A stretch of 64,000 bases of DNA, taken from positions 496,001-560,000 of the forward strand of contig JAHRBS010000011.1 of the NCBI GenBank assembly GCA_024305745.1, read 5' to 3'. The position numbers and the translations under genes were made by a program. Below, piece after piece: positions 53,376 to 64,000 of the stretch (within the stretch, counting starts at the first letter, position 1; each line of letters begins with the position of its first letter). Below the pieces are notes generated by a model that saw nothing but the letters and a program-made list of their open reading frames with translations, was not told the origin of the DNA and did not search any database. The stretch is from Polyporus tsugae (lineage: Eukaryota > Basidiomycota > Agaricomycetes > Polyporales > Polyporaceae).

Positions 53376-54950
53376 TGACATTGGAAGATTCCTCCTATGA
53401 CCATCTGCGATTAGGCGGTGTCCGGATAGTCATCCACGGAGAACCTTACGGCAGCGATGTTCGAAGGCACTATACTCTCTGTCGTGATATGTCTTCAGGA
53501 TATCCGTCTCACGATTTTGAGGGCAACCGAGGTCGGTGATCTCTGCCGAACCGGAGTGTGTATGCGGGAACTCGGATGGCACAGAGCACCGCTAATTGAA
53601 TTCTCCACGTCTAGATTTTGCGGCAGAGCCCGACTGGAATGGAGTAACAGAAAGCTAAGCAGCGAAGGAAGACATAGGAACAAATACTGCGAAGGGCGTA
53701 CCTCGCAGACGTTTCCCGCGCCATGGGTTTGCGAATCAGGTCGGAGCGGACAAACCGACAACTTCAAACACCGAGCGGAGCAAGGAAGCGGCTGTCTAGA
53801 GGGAGCCGATGGCTGGAGTTTAGTGGTAAATCATGCATTGACAAGAACCAGTAGGAGACGTACTATAGGAACGATGACGCCGAGTGTAAGGTATCCAGCA
53901 TGAGACATGCACAAAAATTCGTGCCAAGTCCCGTCCACGCAGCCCCGGGAAGATATTACCCATAGTAGTTGAGGAGAGGAGGGTGCGAAACAATCTACGA
54001 GGCGGGGACGTGGGAGGGAGTGACAGAGGTGGTGAGCGGACGCGGCAGATGAGCAGTGCGACGGCATCGAGCGCGAACTCTTTGTGCACTCATGTCGGAG
54101 GATAAGGGGATCGGGAAGACGACGTGGAGAGAAGCAAACATCGATTTGTCCGGCGGTATGTCCTCGTGAGGATGGATGAAGAACGCGCCTGCCAGTATGT
54201 GTGTGCGTGAGTACCGGATTGCATACTCGCGTCAGAGGAACCATAGATGTGGTACACATTCACCTTACACGACTCTGCGCGCACTGGGCGCATCACGATA
54301 ACTGCGGGGAGAGCCGTAGGGTGTTTAGAACCCTGGTTCTCTCCAGGACGAGGATCCGTGCCGCCGCGATCGTTGGACATCAAAGCCTCCAGCGCATCCA
54401 TGAATCTGTGGGGGCACATCTAGTATGGTCAATACGGAGAGATTCTGAAGGTAGTAGTCCACGCACCGTGCCCCCTGTCCTCCAGTACTACGGCTCGAAG
54501 TTGCAAGCGAGGAACACTCCTGCAGTATGGGGGATGACAGATGCGCTGTCAAGGGAGGACCGAAGCAGTTGACTCGGAGGAGTGCCGACCCGGCGCCTGC
54601 GTCTGCAGCTGGGAGTTGTTGTGTCCCACATCGCACAACGTTCGTACTGCCATCGTCACTTTCCTTCTCACTACATCCTTTCCCATCCTTCTCGTCGCAT
54701 CCACCACGCGGGCCCATCGGCTCGGGGTTTGAATGGTTATGGCCAGCGGTCTTCAACTGCACTCCTCTCGGTGTTCTCCTTTCACGAACCGCCGTACGAG
54801 CCGAACAGCTCAGGCTCCATGGAAGACCGCGGCCGGCTGCCTAGGGAATGTGGGAGGGGGAGGAGAGGGAGGGACGAGGAGCAGCCACAGATCATCGGTG
54901 AGTAGGGTGCCGACTGCCTCAGTCACCCTTAACCACTCCCCCTTGTCCCA
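53376..54950. other. Unassigned interval
   Basis: Overlapping short open stretches on both strands with no convincing protein; the longest (54325-54762, minus, and 54527-54905, plus) oppose each other. No transposon ends recognised. Confidence 0.35.
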
Positions 54951-55341
54951 GGAACTACGCCACGGCCTGTCCTTTGCAAGGTTCAGGAAGCGTTTTGACA
55001 TTGACGACTACAAGTACTCCTGTAAGGTGTCCCTCAACCCCGTCGCTGCCATGTAAGTGCATGGCGCCACCGCTTCATCTACTCCGCCTCCATTTTCCGT
55101 ATTGCAGGGCATTACCGACTACTCTTACGATGTCAACGTCACGCTCATGGACAGAGTAGTGAGTTATCCCGACTCTAGTGCTGAGCAGGAGGTACGTTCC
55201 AGAGTCCTCTGAACGCGAATCCTTTGATCCCGGGAGTAAGGGGATCGAGCCTGAGGAGTGCGTGGAGCTGATGCGGAAGCTGTTGCGGAGGGCGGAGGAG
55301 AGGCTTGCTATTCGTGCGGCTACACTCATCTACAATTTCTG
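54951..55341 (+). pseudogene. Exons of an unidentified conserved-looking gene
   Basis: An exon from the acceptor at 54950 reads ELRHGLSFARFRKRFDIDDYKYSC...LNPVAAM and splices (donor GTAAGT at 55054, acceptor TTGCAG at 55107) in phase to GITDYSYDVNVTLMDRVVSYP. A further section, 55191-55341, reads VPESSERESFDPGSKGIEPEECVELMRKLLRRAEERLAIRAA. Consistent splice phases and amphipathic helices argue for a real gene. The 5' part is unclear and I cannot name the family; a lipid-kinase-like look of the first exon was not strong enough to use. Confidence 0.4.
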
Positions 55342-56030
55342 ACCTAATTCTAGGGCTCCTAATGTCCTCGAACACTCGTCACTCCCCCAGACACCGACAA
55401 AGGTATGATCGCATCCTTCATGACATCGCCCTACCAAGCATGTGAACTGAATCGCCTGCAGTACGTCGATATCAACCAAACTAGTGGAGGTATGTAGACG
55501 CAGCCATTACGTGACCTTCTTCATTTACGCGATCGACTGCGCAAGGTACGCACGGCAGTTCGTTTGGTGAGTATTCAATCCATTCTCGTTACCTTATCGC
55601 GCGGGCACACGAAGGAGATAGCTAGTTGCTCATTCCTGCACCCCCTCTCTTCTTCGTCATCGTTTTCTCCTTCCATCCATGTTCCTCCACTTATCCCGCG
55701 TCCCGTGCGTACCATCTCGATGCAACTTGTGCCAGTAATATCTTGAGCTACACTGGTCCGTTTACATTGAAACTTTGTATTCAAAATCACCTAGTACCAA
55801 ACAATGTATGTACCAAATTCCATGATGGTCGATGGAGAAACAAGTGTACAGCGGCTTGTACTTCAAACCCAAAATGTGCAGGGTATTAAGAGCGCTAAGC
55901 AAATAAGTGATTTCCCGAAGTTCTGATGCAAGGCGTCCAGCGATCTCTACGAGCCTTGATGCAGATGAGGACGTTCCGAACAGACCCGAGACCCTCAGCA
56001 CGTCGCGCAAACCTGATGTATACAATAGGA
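55342..56030. other. Unassigned interval
   Basis: No sustained coding reading; short intron-like punctuation only. Confidence 0.3.
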
Positions 56031-56035
56031 ATAGG

Positions 56036-56090
56036 TTCGACACAAGCCCCTCACACGTAACCGTCCACGCTGACACGTGGACGGTCTTGA
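56036..56090. repeat. Composite hairpin end related to the element at 61270-62024
   Basis: GTTCGACACAAGCCCCTCAC here matches the left hairpin at 61273-61292. It is joined to CGTAACC and then to GTCCACG-CTGACA-CGTGGAC, the right-hand hairpin seen near 61996-62020, in inverse orientation. It looks like the two ends of the same kind of element brought together. Confidence 0.55.
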
Positions 56091-56710
56091 GTACTACCCA
56101 CCGACAGACGATACCGTCTGTGGGGGAAGTGTGTCGACGTCCCAGCCTCATTCATATGCATCTACTGCGCGGGCCGACATTCTCCCAGTCCTGGGCGGGC
56201 CTCGTCCCCGCTCACAGTCTCTCAGCGGCACTCCGGCCTTCTCTTCAAAATCTCGTGCCCACTACCGCAATTTCTCCAGCTGCCGACCAGGAATCTGGCG
56301 TTCACTGTCGTCAAGCCACCTCCAATCGCCCCGGCCCTGGCGTCGCATGCACTCCTCGACCTTCGCTCACTGGAACCTGGAAGGGAGATCGTCTGGGCCT
56401 CGCTCGCCCGCTCAGGCGTTCAGTCTCCCGCCCGCTGTAGTCGTTTGCAAGTCGCATACCCAACTCCTCACAATAGCCCATCATCTAGCCGGTGCCGCGG
56501 CGCTCCCTCTAACTCGCGTCTCGCGCTCCTCCACTCACGGCCGTATGTATGCCATCCCACCGGCTCCATGAACACCGCAAAACTAGCCGGATAACCGGCG
56601 AAACACCCCAGACGTATTGCAGAAGACCCAGGCGTGCCCCCCGGAGGGTAGGTGCGGAAGGAACGGGCGAACGTTCACCCTCAGAGCTCCACACTCCTAG
56701 TGCAGGTTAG

Positions 56711-57446
56711 TTGCGCGCTGCAGATCTTCTCGCTGCAGATATTCTCTTCCCTCGAACTCTACATACTTACACCGTTCCAATGGCTGACCAAGCTCCCCAC
56801 AACTCCCCTGCGCTGTTTGCCGTCGCGTACGCGATTGGGTCATCAAGAGCACATGCGCGAGAAATCGCGTCCGAAGTCGCCGCCGCCACCTGAGCTCGAA
56901 ACGGCCACCAGACAGCCTAGGCGAGCGAGCGGGAAAGCACGACTCAGACAATCCCCCAGCGACGAGGTGCAGAAGTAACGGGCGTCCGGCCGAGCAGCCG
57001 CCTTGACCATGCCGGCACATGCCGTTCTCCTTCGGCGGACCTTCGCTTCCTGTAAATGTTTCGCCGGCCTAATGGCTGCAAACCACGCACGCAACACTCC
57101 TGCGACGTACACCGTCGCGTGCACCATTGGGTCCACAAAGCCAGAAGTGACCGCACTTTCGCGAGAGCATACGCCTTACGCTCTTGGGGGATCATACCGG
57201 ACAATATACGGCAGTACCTCATCGCGATCGAGCAGTACATCTTCCGAAGGCAGAACTCGGCGTCTACGAGTACTTCGCACCTTCATAAACGGCCCCCTTC
57301 ATACTCCACCGGTTCGTCCTTGTTCGCTTCTGCCCTTGACCACGTCCGTACTACTCGCAGCCGTTCAAGATCCGTTACTCCGTAGCCTCGGCGCCGAATT
57401 TGACGACGTCAGGTTCGGATATGGGCTTCCCCTCTGCTGGAAATGA
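56711..57446 (+). repeat. Diverged tandem duplication, offset 292 bp
   Basis: The reading MADQAPHNSPALFAVAYAIGSS at 56780 and MAANHARNTPATYTVACTIGST at 57072 align without gaps; open stretches begin 69 nt upstream of both. Nucleotide matches include ATGGCTG, GTCGCGT and ATTGGGTC at constant spacing. The repeat unit is at least 90 bp. It may be a relic of a short gene; neither copy has a convincing complete frame. Confidence 0.45.
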
Positions 57447-57815
57447 CCCTCGACCACTGTCCACGAGTCTGGGTTTCAGTTCCCACCCCCAGGCTTCGAG
57501 AACCCCCTTGCAGACCGGTAATGAACCTGTGCAAGATGCGCCTGGAGGCGCACATCTCATGGTCCTAGGAGCCATGCTGACGAAGTGCGTCTCTCTTCCC
57601 CCCCATTAGACGTTGTTAATAAGACCGCATGTCGTCCCCTTTTCCACAGCATCGCCCGGGCTGCAAACTCTGGCGGTGCAACGTGTTCCATGGGTTAGGG
57701 TGGTAACGCCATCGAGAATAAGAAAAATGTACGTCTTATCGCCGTATCGCTCCCTAGACCCAGGCTCTTCATCTCCACTCAGTGTGAGCTCCTACCTGCT
57801 CCTTGGGCCGGCGCC

Positions 57816-60699
57816 ATGAAGGTCGCGAAGCAACCTGCCGCTCAGCAGCAGCAAACACCACCAAGTTCAAATAACTTGCCTTCTGCCAGTAGATCAATGG
57901 ACCCGAGTACGATGTCCGACAGCTCAGAGTCATCGCGCAAACGACGTGCTTCGACCGCCGCGGGAGATCGAATGGTAAAGGCGATGAAGCTTGAACCACA
58001 GGACAAGGCGCTGCCCCTACAAATATTGTCATCCACCGATGTTCCGCCGCCCATGCTCCCTTCGACTCACTTCTCGTACACCTACCACCTCTCCAATGTT
58101 CCTCCTCCGTTGACTTCGGTCGCAGAGATGTCGGCGGTACCCCCGCCGTTGTCGTCTGGGGGCACCCTGTCCAGCTCCCGCCCGCCTAGCTCCAACGTTT
58201 TTCCTCCCTCGCTACCGCTCGGCTTGCCCCTCGACGCGACACAACAACTATCCTCGATCCATGGTGCCATTCCTGTCGAGTCCATCCTGTCGCTGCCGCA
58301 CTCACCGGCCTTCATCCCGCCATCTGCGATGTCAGGCGCTTTGCCTAGTCTGCCAGGGTTTACCGCACCTGGTGTTGTTTGGTCCAGTGGCCGTGTTCCT
58401 ACCCCCTGTCAGTACCAGTTCACTTTCAGCTGGCTCAACTCTCACCATTGATGCCATAGTGTGCAAGGCTGTGCCCTTCGTCGGTCCTTGGACGCTACCC
58501 TATAACTCCGCCGTGTATTCGCTAACGCGGAGCAGTCACCTGCAGCAGGCGCCGTTGGGTGCCACGTCAGCAACGCTAGGCCGCGCTTCACTCTCAGCAT
58601 CGATGTCAAGCATGCATAGGGACCCATTCTCGCAAGTACCGGACGGGGTGTCGCACCCCACGATGTATGAGTCGACAACGCAGTTGCAGCCATTGACGTC
58701 GGGATGGCACAGTCCTCGCGCCGCCCCACCAGAGTACGAGGACGATGGTGGGAGGGACTCAGATGACGAGAGCAAGCAGCAACCCCAGTACGTATCCTTG
58801 GGACAGAGTTTGGGTGCGCCTCATGCTGAGAGTAAATCTAGTGCCGAGGACCCCATGAAAGGAACAACGCGTAGCCATGCCGGCGAGCGGCGGATGAGCC
58901 GTACTTCGCCCTCAAACAAGGGTGGTAGCCCTTCTGGCCACAGAAACGAGGTGCCGCAAGAGTATCGGGCCGATGTCGAGCGCATTTTCTTTGAGTTCTT
59001 GAACTCGATCTGTTCCAATTGTATGTATCACCTGTCGCGGTGCCCACATCAGCACCGCCGTCCATCCTTGCTTAGTGGCGCTATCACTGAACCGCGTGCA
59101 TTGTGTGCTCCACAGTGGATGCTACAGATTCCAGGGGTGAGCCGATCCATCAGACACTCAGGGCGAAGAAGATGCAGCGCCTGGATGAGTCACCCGACTT
59201 CCGACCCTTCAAGTTCCGGATACAGGCTTTCACCAATGCCTTCTTAGAAGAGGTAATGTCTTGATGTTGATGCCAGGAATCAGCGCATTGAATACATTTA
59301 CGTTATGCAGCTTGTTCGACAAGGTTATCCCGAGGAAAGGATCCCTATAAAAAAGGCGAGTGATAGCAATAATGGCTCAAATCGCTGTCGGTATGTTATC
59401 TGACGTAAGGTGTCGCCAACACGGCATAACATAGATCAGGAACTTCCTGTGGAAGCAACCCTACATCTTGCGTTTCAACGAGGAGGGTAAGAAGTCTAAG
59501 TCCAAAGGTAACCACATCTGGCATGTTGATGCGAAAAAGGCCGAGCGCGGATGGATGTTCCGACCGTTCAGGCGGAAGCTTGCTGGGACGCCGCCAGGGG
59601 TGGCATACATCGGCCTACGGTGGACATGGACGCCGAGGATATGGGACCCACAGGTGTCGCGCACGCACATGCCCGTCAGCTACAGCTCGCCCGCACTCCC
59701 GCCGTGGCTAGCGTGGAAAGAAGACTCGCTGACCGGGACCCCCACGCTGGAGGCGCAGAGCTGCGACGTTACAGTGGAAGCGAGGGTGCGTCCTCATGCG
59801 TGTGTGATCCAGCTAAGAGCGGTTCTGACCCCCAGATATAGTTCATGCAGGACGGGAAGGAGGAGCTGCTCACGCACACGGTGGACATCACCATCACTAC
59901 CATGGACGCGATCGATACCACGTTCACGCCATCTCGGCGACCCTCGCCTGTTGGCGACATACACAATCCGCGTCGGATGCTGAGTGATTCGATCGTCCCT
60001 GGAGTATTGCACCCCCCGGCTCAGAGGTCCGTTTTTAAAACACGCTCCTCCAGTCCCAATGACCTCATACTTGGTGTCCCTAGACTGACGATGTGTGGAC
60101 CGCTTGCCCCTGTGACGGCAGCGCCCGTGACGGCACCCGAGTGTCAAGTCGTCCAAGTGTTGACCACTGCCGCTCAGCGTGTTGCGCAAGAAGCGCAATT
60201 GCGGGCTGTGGCTTGGCCGAACGAAGTCGGGCCGGAACTGCAAGCCTTGGCGAAGCAGCAGCACGTCCTCACTGTCACCGCCCAGGCCATTAGTTCAAAG
60301 ATGGCAGGCGAGATATTCGAAGGCGCTGTCGCACAATCGAACGCTCTCACGGCAGCAGCTCAACAGGTCATCCTCCTGGCCGCGCGCCGGGCCGTGGTGG
60401 ATCGCACTGTCGCTGCCGTATCCTCAGGGCTTCCGCCTGCCATCATCGGGAGTGCGGTGCCTCAGGTCACGGTCAAGGAAGTCTCGGTCGCAATCCAGTG
60501 TGCGGTTGCCCAGGCGGTGGACATGGTCGGCCCCCTGTCCAGCGAGGTTGACGTCCTGATGACGGCGAAGTCGCTGCTTCAGTACCAGACGCGTGCCGCT
60601 CCCGACCTCATCAACCCCACACGTCCATCCTCCACAGGGAGCTCCTCGCGGTGCCATTCGATTTGCCAACAGCCCTGCCAGTTCCCTCACCCTCGATAG
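57816..60699 (+). CDS. Conserved basidiomycete protein of unknown function, 847 aa, six exons
   Basis: Exons 57816-58407, 58460-59020, 59116-59252, 59311-59355, 59435-59785, 59842-60699 join in consistent phases and end at TAG 60697-60699. The N-terminus is Ser/Pro-rich with a basic SRKRRAS patch, so a nuclear protein is plausible. Residues about 360-565 form a conserved-looking core: EYRADVERIFFEFLNSICSN, QRLDESPDFRPFKFRIQAF, AFLEELVRQGYPEERIP, RNFLWKQPYILRF and WTWTPRIWDPQ. The last exon ends in an Ala/Gln-rich helical region (ALAKQQHVLTVTAQAISSK). Intron 4 uses GC-AG (GCGAGT...ATAG). I recall similar fungal proteins but no named function. Extra 5' exons upstream of 57816 are possible (an open, acceptor-preceded stretch at 57386-57580). 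Confidence 0.75.
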
Positions 60700-61269
60700 C
60701 AATCCCACCGCCGGGCGCGGTGTACTATATAAGACTCTGGGATTTGTGCGTCTGGGACTTTGCGTGCCCTATTAAGTATCTTATGTGATATTGGGTTCTA
60801 CGTCTGCGGTGCACGCGCACACACGCTTGCATTTGGGATACACCTTCAACTCCTCTCCCATATAGAAGGCGTCGCGCTGGAGGTTGGCACTGCTCTGTAT
60901 GTGTGTCCGCGCCGTCACATATGTGTGGATAGTGTATATAGGAGGTATTCTTCCCAGTGCTGTGATTGTCTGTTTACTCTCCCCGCTGCCATCCATCTCG
61001 TCCCTAACCAATAGCGATTTAATACCCTGCTCATGACACCTTCTTCTGTCGCCATTCCCGTCTGGTACGAACCAGCCTCGCCCCCGAACCCTCATCCCCT
61101 GCTAGCGTCTGAAACCGGTATTCCCGATTTGTGCTTCAACGTCGAGCCTCTATCTCGCAAGGAAGTCGACATGTCGAAGCGCTCGGCCGATCCGACCCGC
61201 ACACTCAAAATGGCAACAGCGCGGACTACATCAGTAAAACGTGCAGAGGTCTAAAAGAGCTGGATAAGT
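60700..61269. other. Downstream region with one small open frame
   Basis: A 73-codon ATG frame at 61033-61254 (PVWYEPASPPNPHPLLASE) has no recognised relatives. The rest looks non-coding. Confidence 0.35.
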
Positions 61270-62024
61270 TAGGTTCGACACAAGCCCCTCACATGTAACC
61301 GTGAGAGGGGCTTGTCGCAAAGTCCGCGTTAGTCTAGGGGTTTGGGGGACGGCCATCCATTAGATCAAACTGTTACCATGATAACAATCATTTCTTATTT
61401 ACCTGATTATCGCAATAGCATTCCCGGTAAGTCGTGGGTAAGGCTTCGAATGTTAGCGCTCGCTACCCCATCCGCGACTCGGTGACGCGGGCCCGGGGTT
61501 CCACTGAGACTGCGAGGAGTTGGCCGCCTAGACTGTTGTATGTATCCTCCGAGTCCGGCCTTTCATGTACACAGGGTGTGCATTGAGTGTGTGTTGATGC
61601 GGTAGTCATGGTAGGGCTGGCGTATTGCAGTCAGTGGTGCCCACAGTGCCGTTATAAACTTTCGAGCGACCCAATCACCAAGGCGGTGGCGCAAGGTATA
61701 GCTCGTGTGCGTACTAAGTACATAGGGTGAGAGGTCCCACTCCCAGCAATTGCATCGCTGCGCTACTCCTCATACTGCTCCGAGACAGCGCTGCCGCCCA
61801 ATTGGCAGCATCTTTGGCGCGAGCTTTGAGACGGATTTGGGCAGTGCGCGCTTGTCGGTGTCCTTGCAGGTAAGAGCCCAGATGTTAATCATATATCACG
61901 GATTAGAACCACTGATTAAAATCACTTGTTATCCGATCTAATGATGGGGCCGTCCCCCAAACGTCTACCATAACCCGGATTTTGCTACAAGACCGTCCAC
62001 GTGTCAGCGTGGATGGTCTTGGTA
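61270..62024. mobile_element. Non-autonomous element with hairpin ends and long imperfect TIRs
   Basis: Left end: hairpin CAAGCCCCTCAC-(loop)-GTGAGAGGGGCTTG at about 61278-61307, then TCGCAAAGTCCGCGTTAG and TTTGGGGGACGGCC to ATTAGAT. Right end, read inversely: hairpin CAAGACCATCCACG-CTGACA-CGTGGACGGTCTTG, then TAGCAAAATCCGGGTTAT and TTTGGGGGACGGCC to ATTAGAT. The inverted parts align over about 57 bp with scattered mismatches. TA dinucleotides at 61335 and 61966 bracket the inner, better-matched part, so it can also be read as a 0.63-kb TA-flanked element. No transposase inside. Confidence 0.6.
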
Positions 62025-62069
62025 TGAGACTACTGGATAAGTAGTTTCAGAGCTCCCAGACCTGCCATT

Positions 62070-62998
62070 TGCAGTAATCAGGGTGCTTAATGCACTGCCA
62101 CCCTGGCGCTTTCGAAGCACATTCAGACCTGGGCTCGGAACTCGACATGTTCAGTTTCTATGCTGTCCACAACAAGTCCCCAGCATGCGAAAGGCTTCGC
62201 CTCCGAACAGGGTCACTCCAGGTAAGCCACTGCCCAATTTTGGAGCCAAGCGGAGGCCTGCAGGATGGCTGACATCCCAGGTCAACTTGGGTGGAGAGCT
62301 CCATCCAGAGCTTCCAGATCTAGACCTGTGCATGTTTTACTGATGTATTACCTTTGATGTCCTACATTCAACGACTCCTGCAGGGGACCACCCTCCTGAT
62401 CACACGGCCTCCACCCCTGAACGTGGATCCAACACCAACAGCGACTCCGACAGTACCAGCTCTACCGATTCAGAACCCGAGTCGCAGGATAATGCTGATA
62501 TGAAGATCGCTAAGCCTCCTGGGCAGTGGGGAGGTGGGCCGCCCCAGCCAAGGTGGTTATTCGCTCAAGCAAGTCCTCGATTGGAACCCTAGGCGTATGT
62601 CCGAGTTTAAGGTGCGCAGCTTACTAGGCTCAGCCGTGTCACAATCTCATGCTAGTCGTCAAGAAAATGACAAACAAACTTGTGGGTGAATGCCTCGACC
62701 CCACACGGTCTGTATCGGGTCAGTCCTTGAGTCGCATCATGTTGTTGCATGATAAGGTAGGTACCAGTCCTTTTCACAGGTGAATTGCGAGCTCAATTCC
62801 ACCACTTTCTAGGCTGTGAACAAGTTCCCGGAACTTGATCAGTACGAGAACCTATGGCCAGTCACAGGCGCTGTCAAGCAGCGATTGAAATATACATTGT
62901 CGAAAGCCCGGAAGCACGCTCACGACGCCGTAGCTACAGAAGCTCTGAACAGGAAGAGCGGCAAGAAGTTGCGATCACATCGCCTTCAAGACGACTGA
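62070..62998 (+). pseudogene. Three-exon 3' fragment of an uncharacterised gene
   Basis: Exons about 62536-62611, 62664-62756 and 62813-62998 splice in phase to YSLKQVLDWNPRRMSEFK, KMTNKLVGECLDPTRSVSGQ...IMLLHDK and AVNKFPELDQYENLWPV...LKYTLSKARKHA, ending at TGA. The FPxLDxYExLWPV and KARKHA signature recalls C-termini of multi-copy Agaricomycete proteins of unknown function. Upstream 62070-62340 holds further exon-like blocks, and 62380-62520 is Ser/Asp-rich (SNTNSDSDSTSSTDSEPESQD), but no start codon could be tied to them. Confidence 0.45.
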
Positions 62999-63479
62999 TG
63001 CTTGCTTGGCACGTTGTAAGTATACATTGCAACCTACCCTACTTCAGCGACGACGTACGTGAAATCATTATTCCCACATTCCCGCCACAGGACTGCGGGA
63101 CTCGGCAAAGCACGTGATTGGTCGAGAACCAGACCGAAGGAAGCGCACTGTCGGTGCTGTCAAGAAGTGCCGATCACGTCAATTGTGTTGATCGTGAGTC
63201 TTCGTCTTCACATCCACTGCAAGGCCCCACTGGGTCCAGGCAGGATGATTCCCTTCAAATACATTCTTTGTACCCACTGTATGCCGCACTATCACTATTG
63301 CTTGCCTCTCCCTTCAATGGACTGTCTTGGCAACATCTGCAATGCTCTGGCGAGGAAGTCCCCTGGGCTCGAGCGTGACATCCGGTTCAGCACAATCACC
63401 AAATTCATCCGCCTCACCGTCTCTCTGAAACCCACCATCATCCATAGCCAAGACTTGACCTTCGACCCCTCACACATTC
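62999..63479. other. Unassigned interval
   Basis: Only overlapping short open stretches; nothing recognised before the solo LTR. Confidence 0.3.
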
Positions 63480-63936
63480 CCCAGTGTCATGAATGTTCCA
63501 TTCGGCGCCTGCTACCAGCACCTTAGTTTCCTTTTCTGGATGATCTACTTCTCACGTTGTACTTATTGTTCTCCATTGCATTGTATCTCTTCCTTTGTTC
63601 TCTAGCACAATAGCTCCTTATTGTCCGTTGTCGCTATTGTTCCATTTTCATTGTTCACCCATGTCCATAGTTACCTATTGTCCCCGGGTTCTCATTGTCC
63701 CTCTATATGTATATAAGGACCTGTACTTTGCTGCCTGGAGACCTCAGTTTTGACCTCTTGTCTCCAGGTAAGCCTCGCTGTATTTCGCTCGTAGACACCT
63801 ACTTACTCAATACATCTTGTCTCCAGCCCTGACCATTGAGCCTTGCTCTGCTCTCACTGCACAAGTGCTTGTCGATGCCCTTGCTTGTCTCGTAAGTCTC
63901 CCTGGTCCTTACTCGATGGCCAGTTGTAACACCCAG
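63480..63936 (+). mobile_element. Solo gypsy-1 LTR with CCCAG target duplication
   Basis: LTR at 63485-63931 (TGTCATGAATG...GTTGTAACA), flanked by CCCAG at 63480-63484 and 63932-63936. A perfect target duplication around a lone LTR is the product of recombination between the two LTRs of a full insertion. The TATATAAGGACC box and ATTGT cluster are retained. Confidence 0.93.
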
Positions 63937-64000
63937 GACCTGAGTGACAACATCCAACACTATCTCGCCGAATAGCTTGCGATATCGGAGACTACTGTGG
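63937..64000. other. Window end, unassigned
   Basis: 64 bp with no recognisable feature. Confidence 0.3.

Noticed and set aside
54951..55130. Phosphatidylinositol phosphate kinase assignment for exon FARFRKRFDIDDYKYSC
   Set aside because: Resemblance is limited to one short helix; no catalytic motif is visible, so no function was assigned.
61337..61965. A simple TA-flanked mariner MITE as the full description of the hairpin element
   Set aside because: The inverted similarity continues outside the TA sites through GCAAA-TCCG-GTTA into the hairpins, so the simple version does not explain the outer parts.
1..64000. CRISPR arrays, bacterial operons, rRNA genes, telomeric repeats or a Starship-type captain recombinase
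   Set aside because: No regularly spaced repeats, no rRNA or telomere motifs and no tyrosine-recombinase signature were seen; the gene structure is fungal with introns.

Overview
The window looks like a transposon-rich (accessory or heterochromatic) stretch of a filamentous basidiomycete, most likely an Agaricomycete. The reasons are short introns of about 50-65 nt in nearly every gene, chromodomain Ty3/gypsy and Ty1/copia retrotransposons, a hAT DNA transposon, relics of conserved fungal genes such as an AP-2 mu subunit, and fragments of uncharacterised gene families of a kind I associate with this class. No tRNA or rRNA gene, CRISPR array or bacterial-type operon is visible.

The first 34 kb is dominated by a large inverted repeat. 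Positions 1-12273 and 20941-33213 are reverse complements of each other, with paired coordinates summing to 33214 over the whole arm apart from two compensating 1-bp indels. Each arm is a copy of one composite: a chromodomain gypsy retrotransposon (gypsy-1) with a complete 6999-bp hAT element inserted between gag and pol (18-bp TIRs, 8-bp target duplication ACTGGGTT). The hAT carries two divergent multi-exon genes: a 12-exon transposase (1005 codons of reading in the ancestral frame) and a 280-aa protein of unknown function with an acidic Ser-rich tail. Both arms end exactly at the last base of the gypsy-1 3' LTR. The right copy appears to run on to a diverged 5' LTR at 33962-34422; the left copy leaves the window at position 1.

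The 8.7-kb spacer (12274-20940) holds a decayed multi-exon gene of a fungal family with a WF-N motif and an HMG-like segment (12296-15352, minus), about 1 kb without assignable content, and a second chromodomain gypsy element (gypsy-2, 16426-20940, minus). Gypsy-2 is cut in its gag zinc-knuckle region by the gypsy-1 LTR. To the right of the inverted repeat are a 5'-truncated copia (copia-1, 34423 to about 37134) and a young, almost complete copia on the minus strand (copia-2, 37315-43685; LTRs differing at one visible site, 5-bp target duplication GGTCA, primer site matching the anticodon half of initiator tRNA-Met).

From 43.7 to 64 kb is a mosaic of host genes, gene relics and small non-autonomous elements. 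These include a duplicated 3' exon fragment (44230-44720), an LTR-like unit, two TIR elements (46996-47744 and 50583-51631), a degraded Ser/Pro-rich gene, an AP-2 mu relic, exons of an unidentified gene, one well-preserved six-exon basidiomycete gene (57816-60699), an element with hairpin ends (61270-62024), a three-exon gene fragment and a solo gypsy-1 LTR with target duplication CCCAG at 63485-63931.

Order of events inferred from the nesting: gypsy-1 inserted, hAT inserted into it, C-to-T type nonsense mutations accumulated, and only then was the composite duplicated in inverted orientation, because both arms share the same stops and damaged splice sites. Afterwards each arm gained its own 1-bp frameshift in the transposase. 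The sense-strand introns of the transposase are intact in both arms, which argues for a DNA-level duplication rather than a retrotransposed copy.
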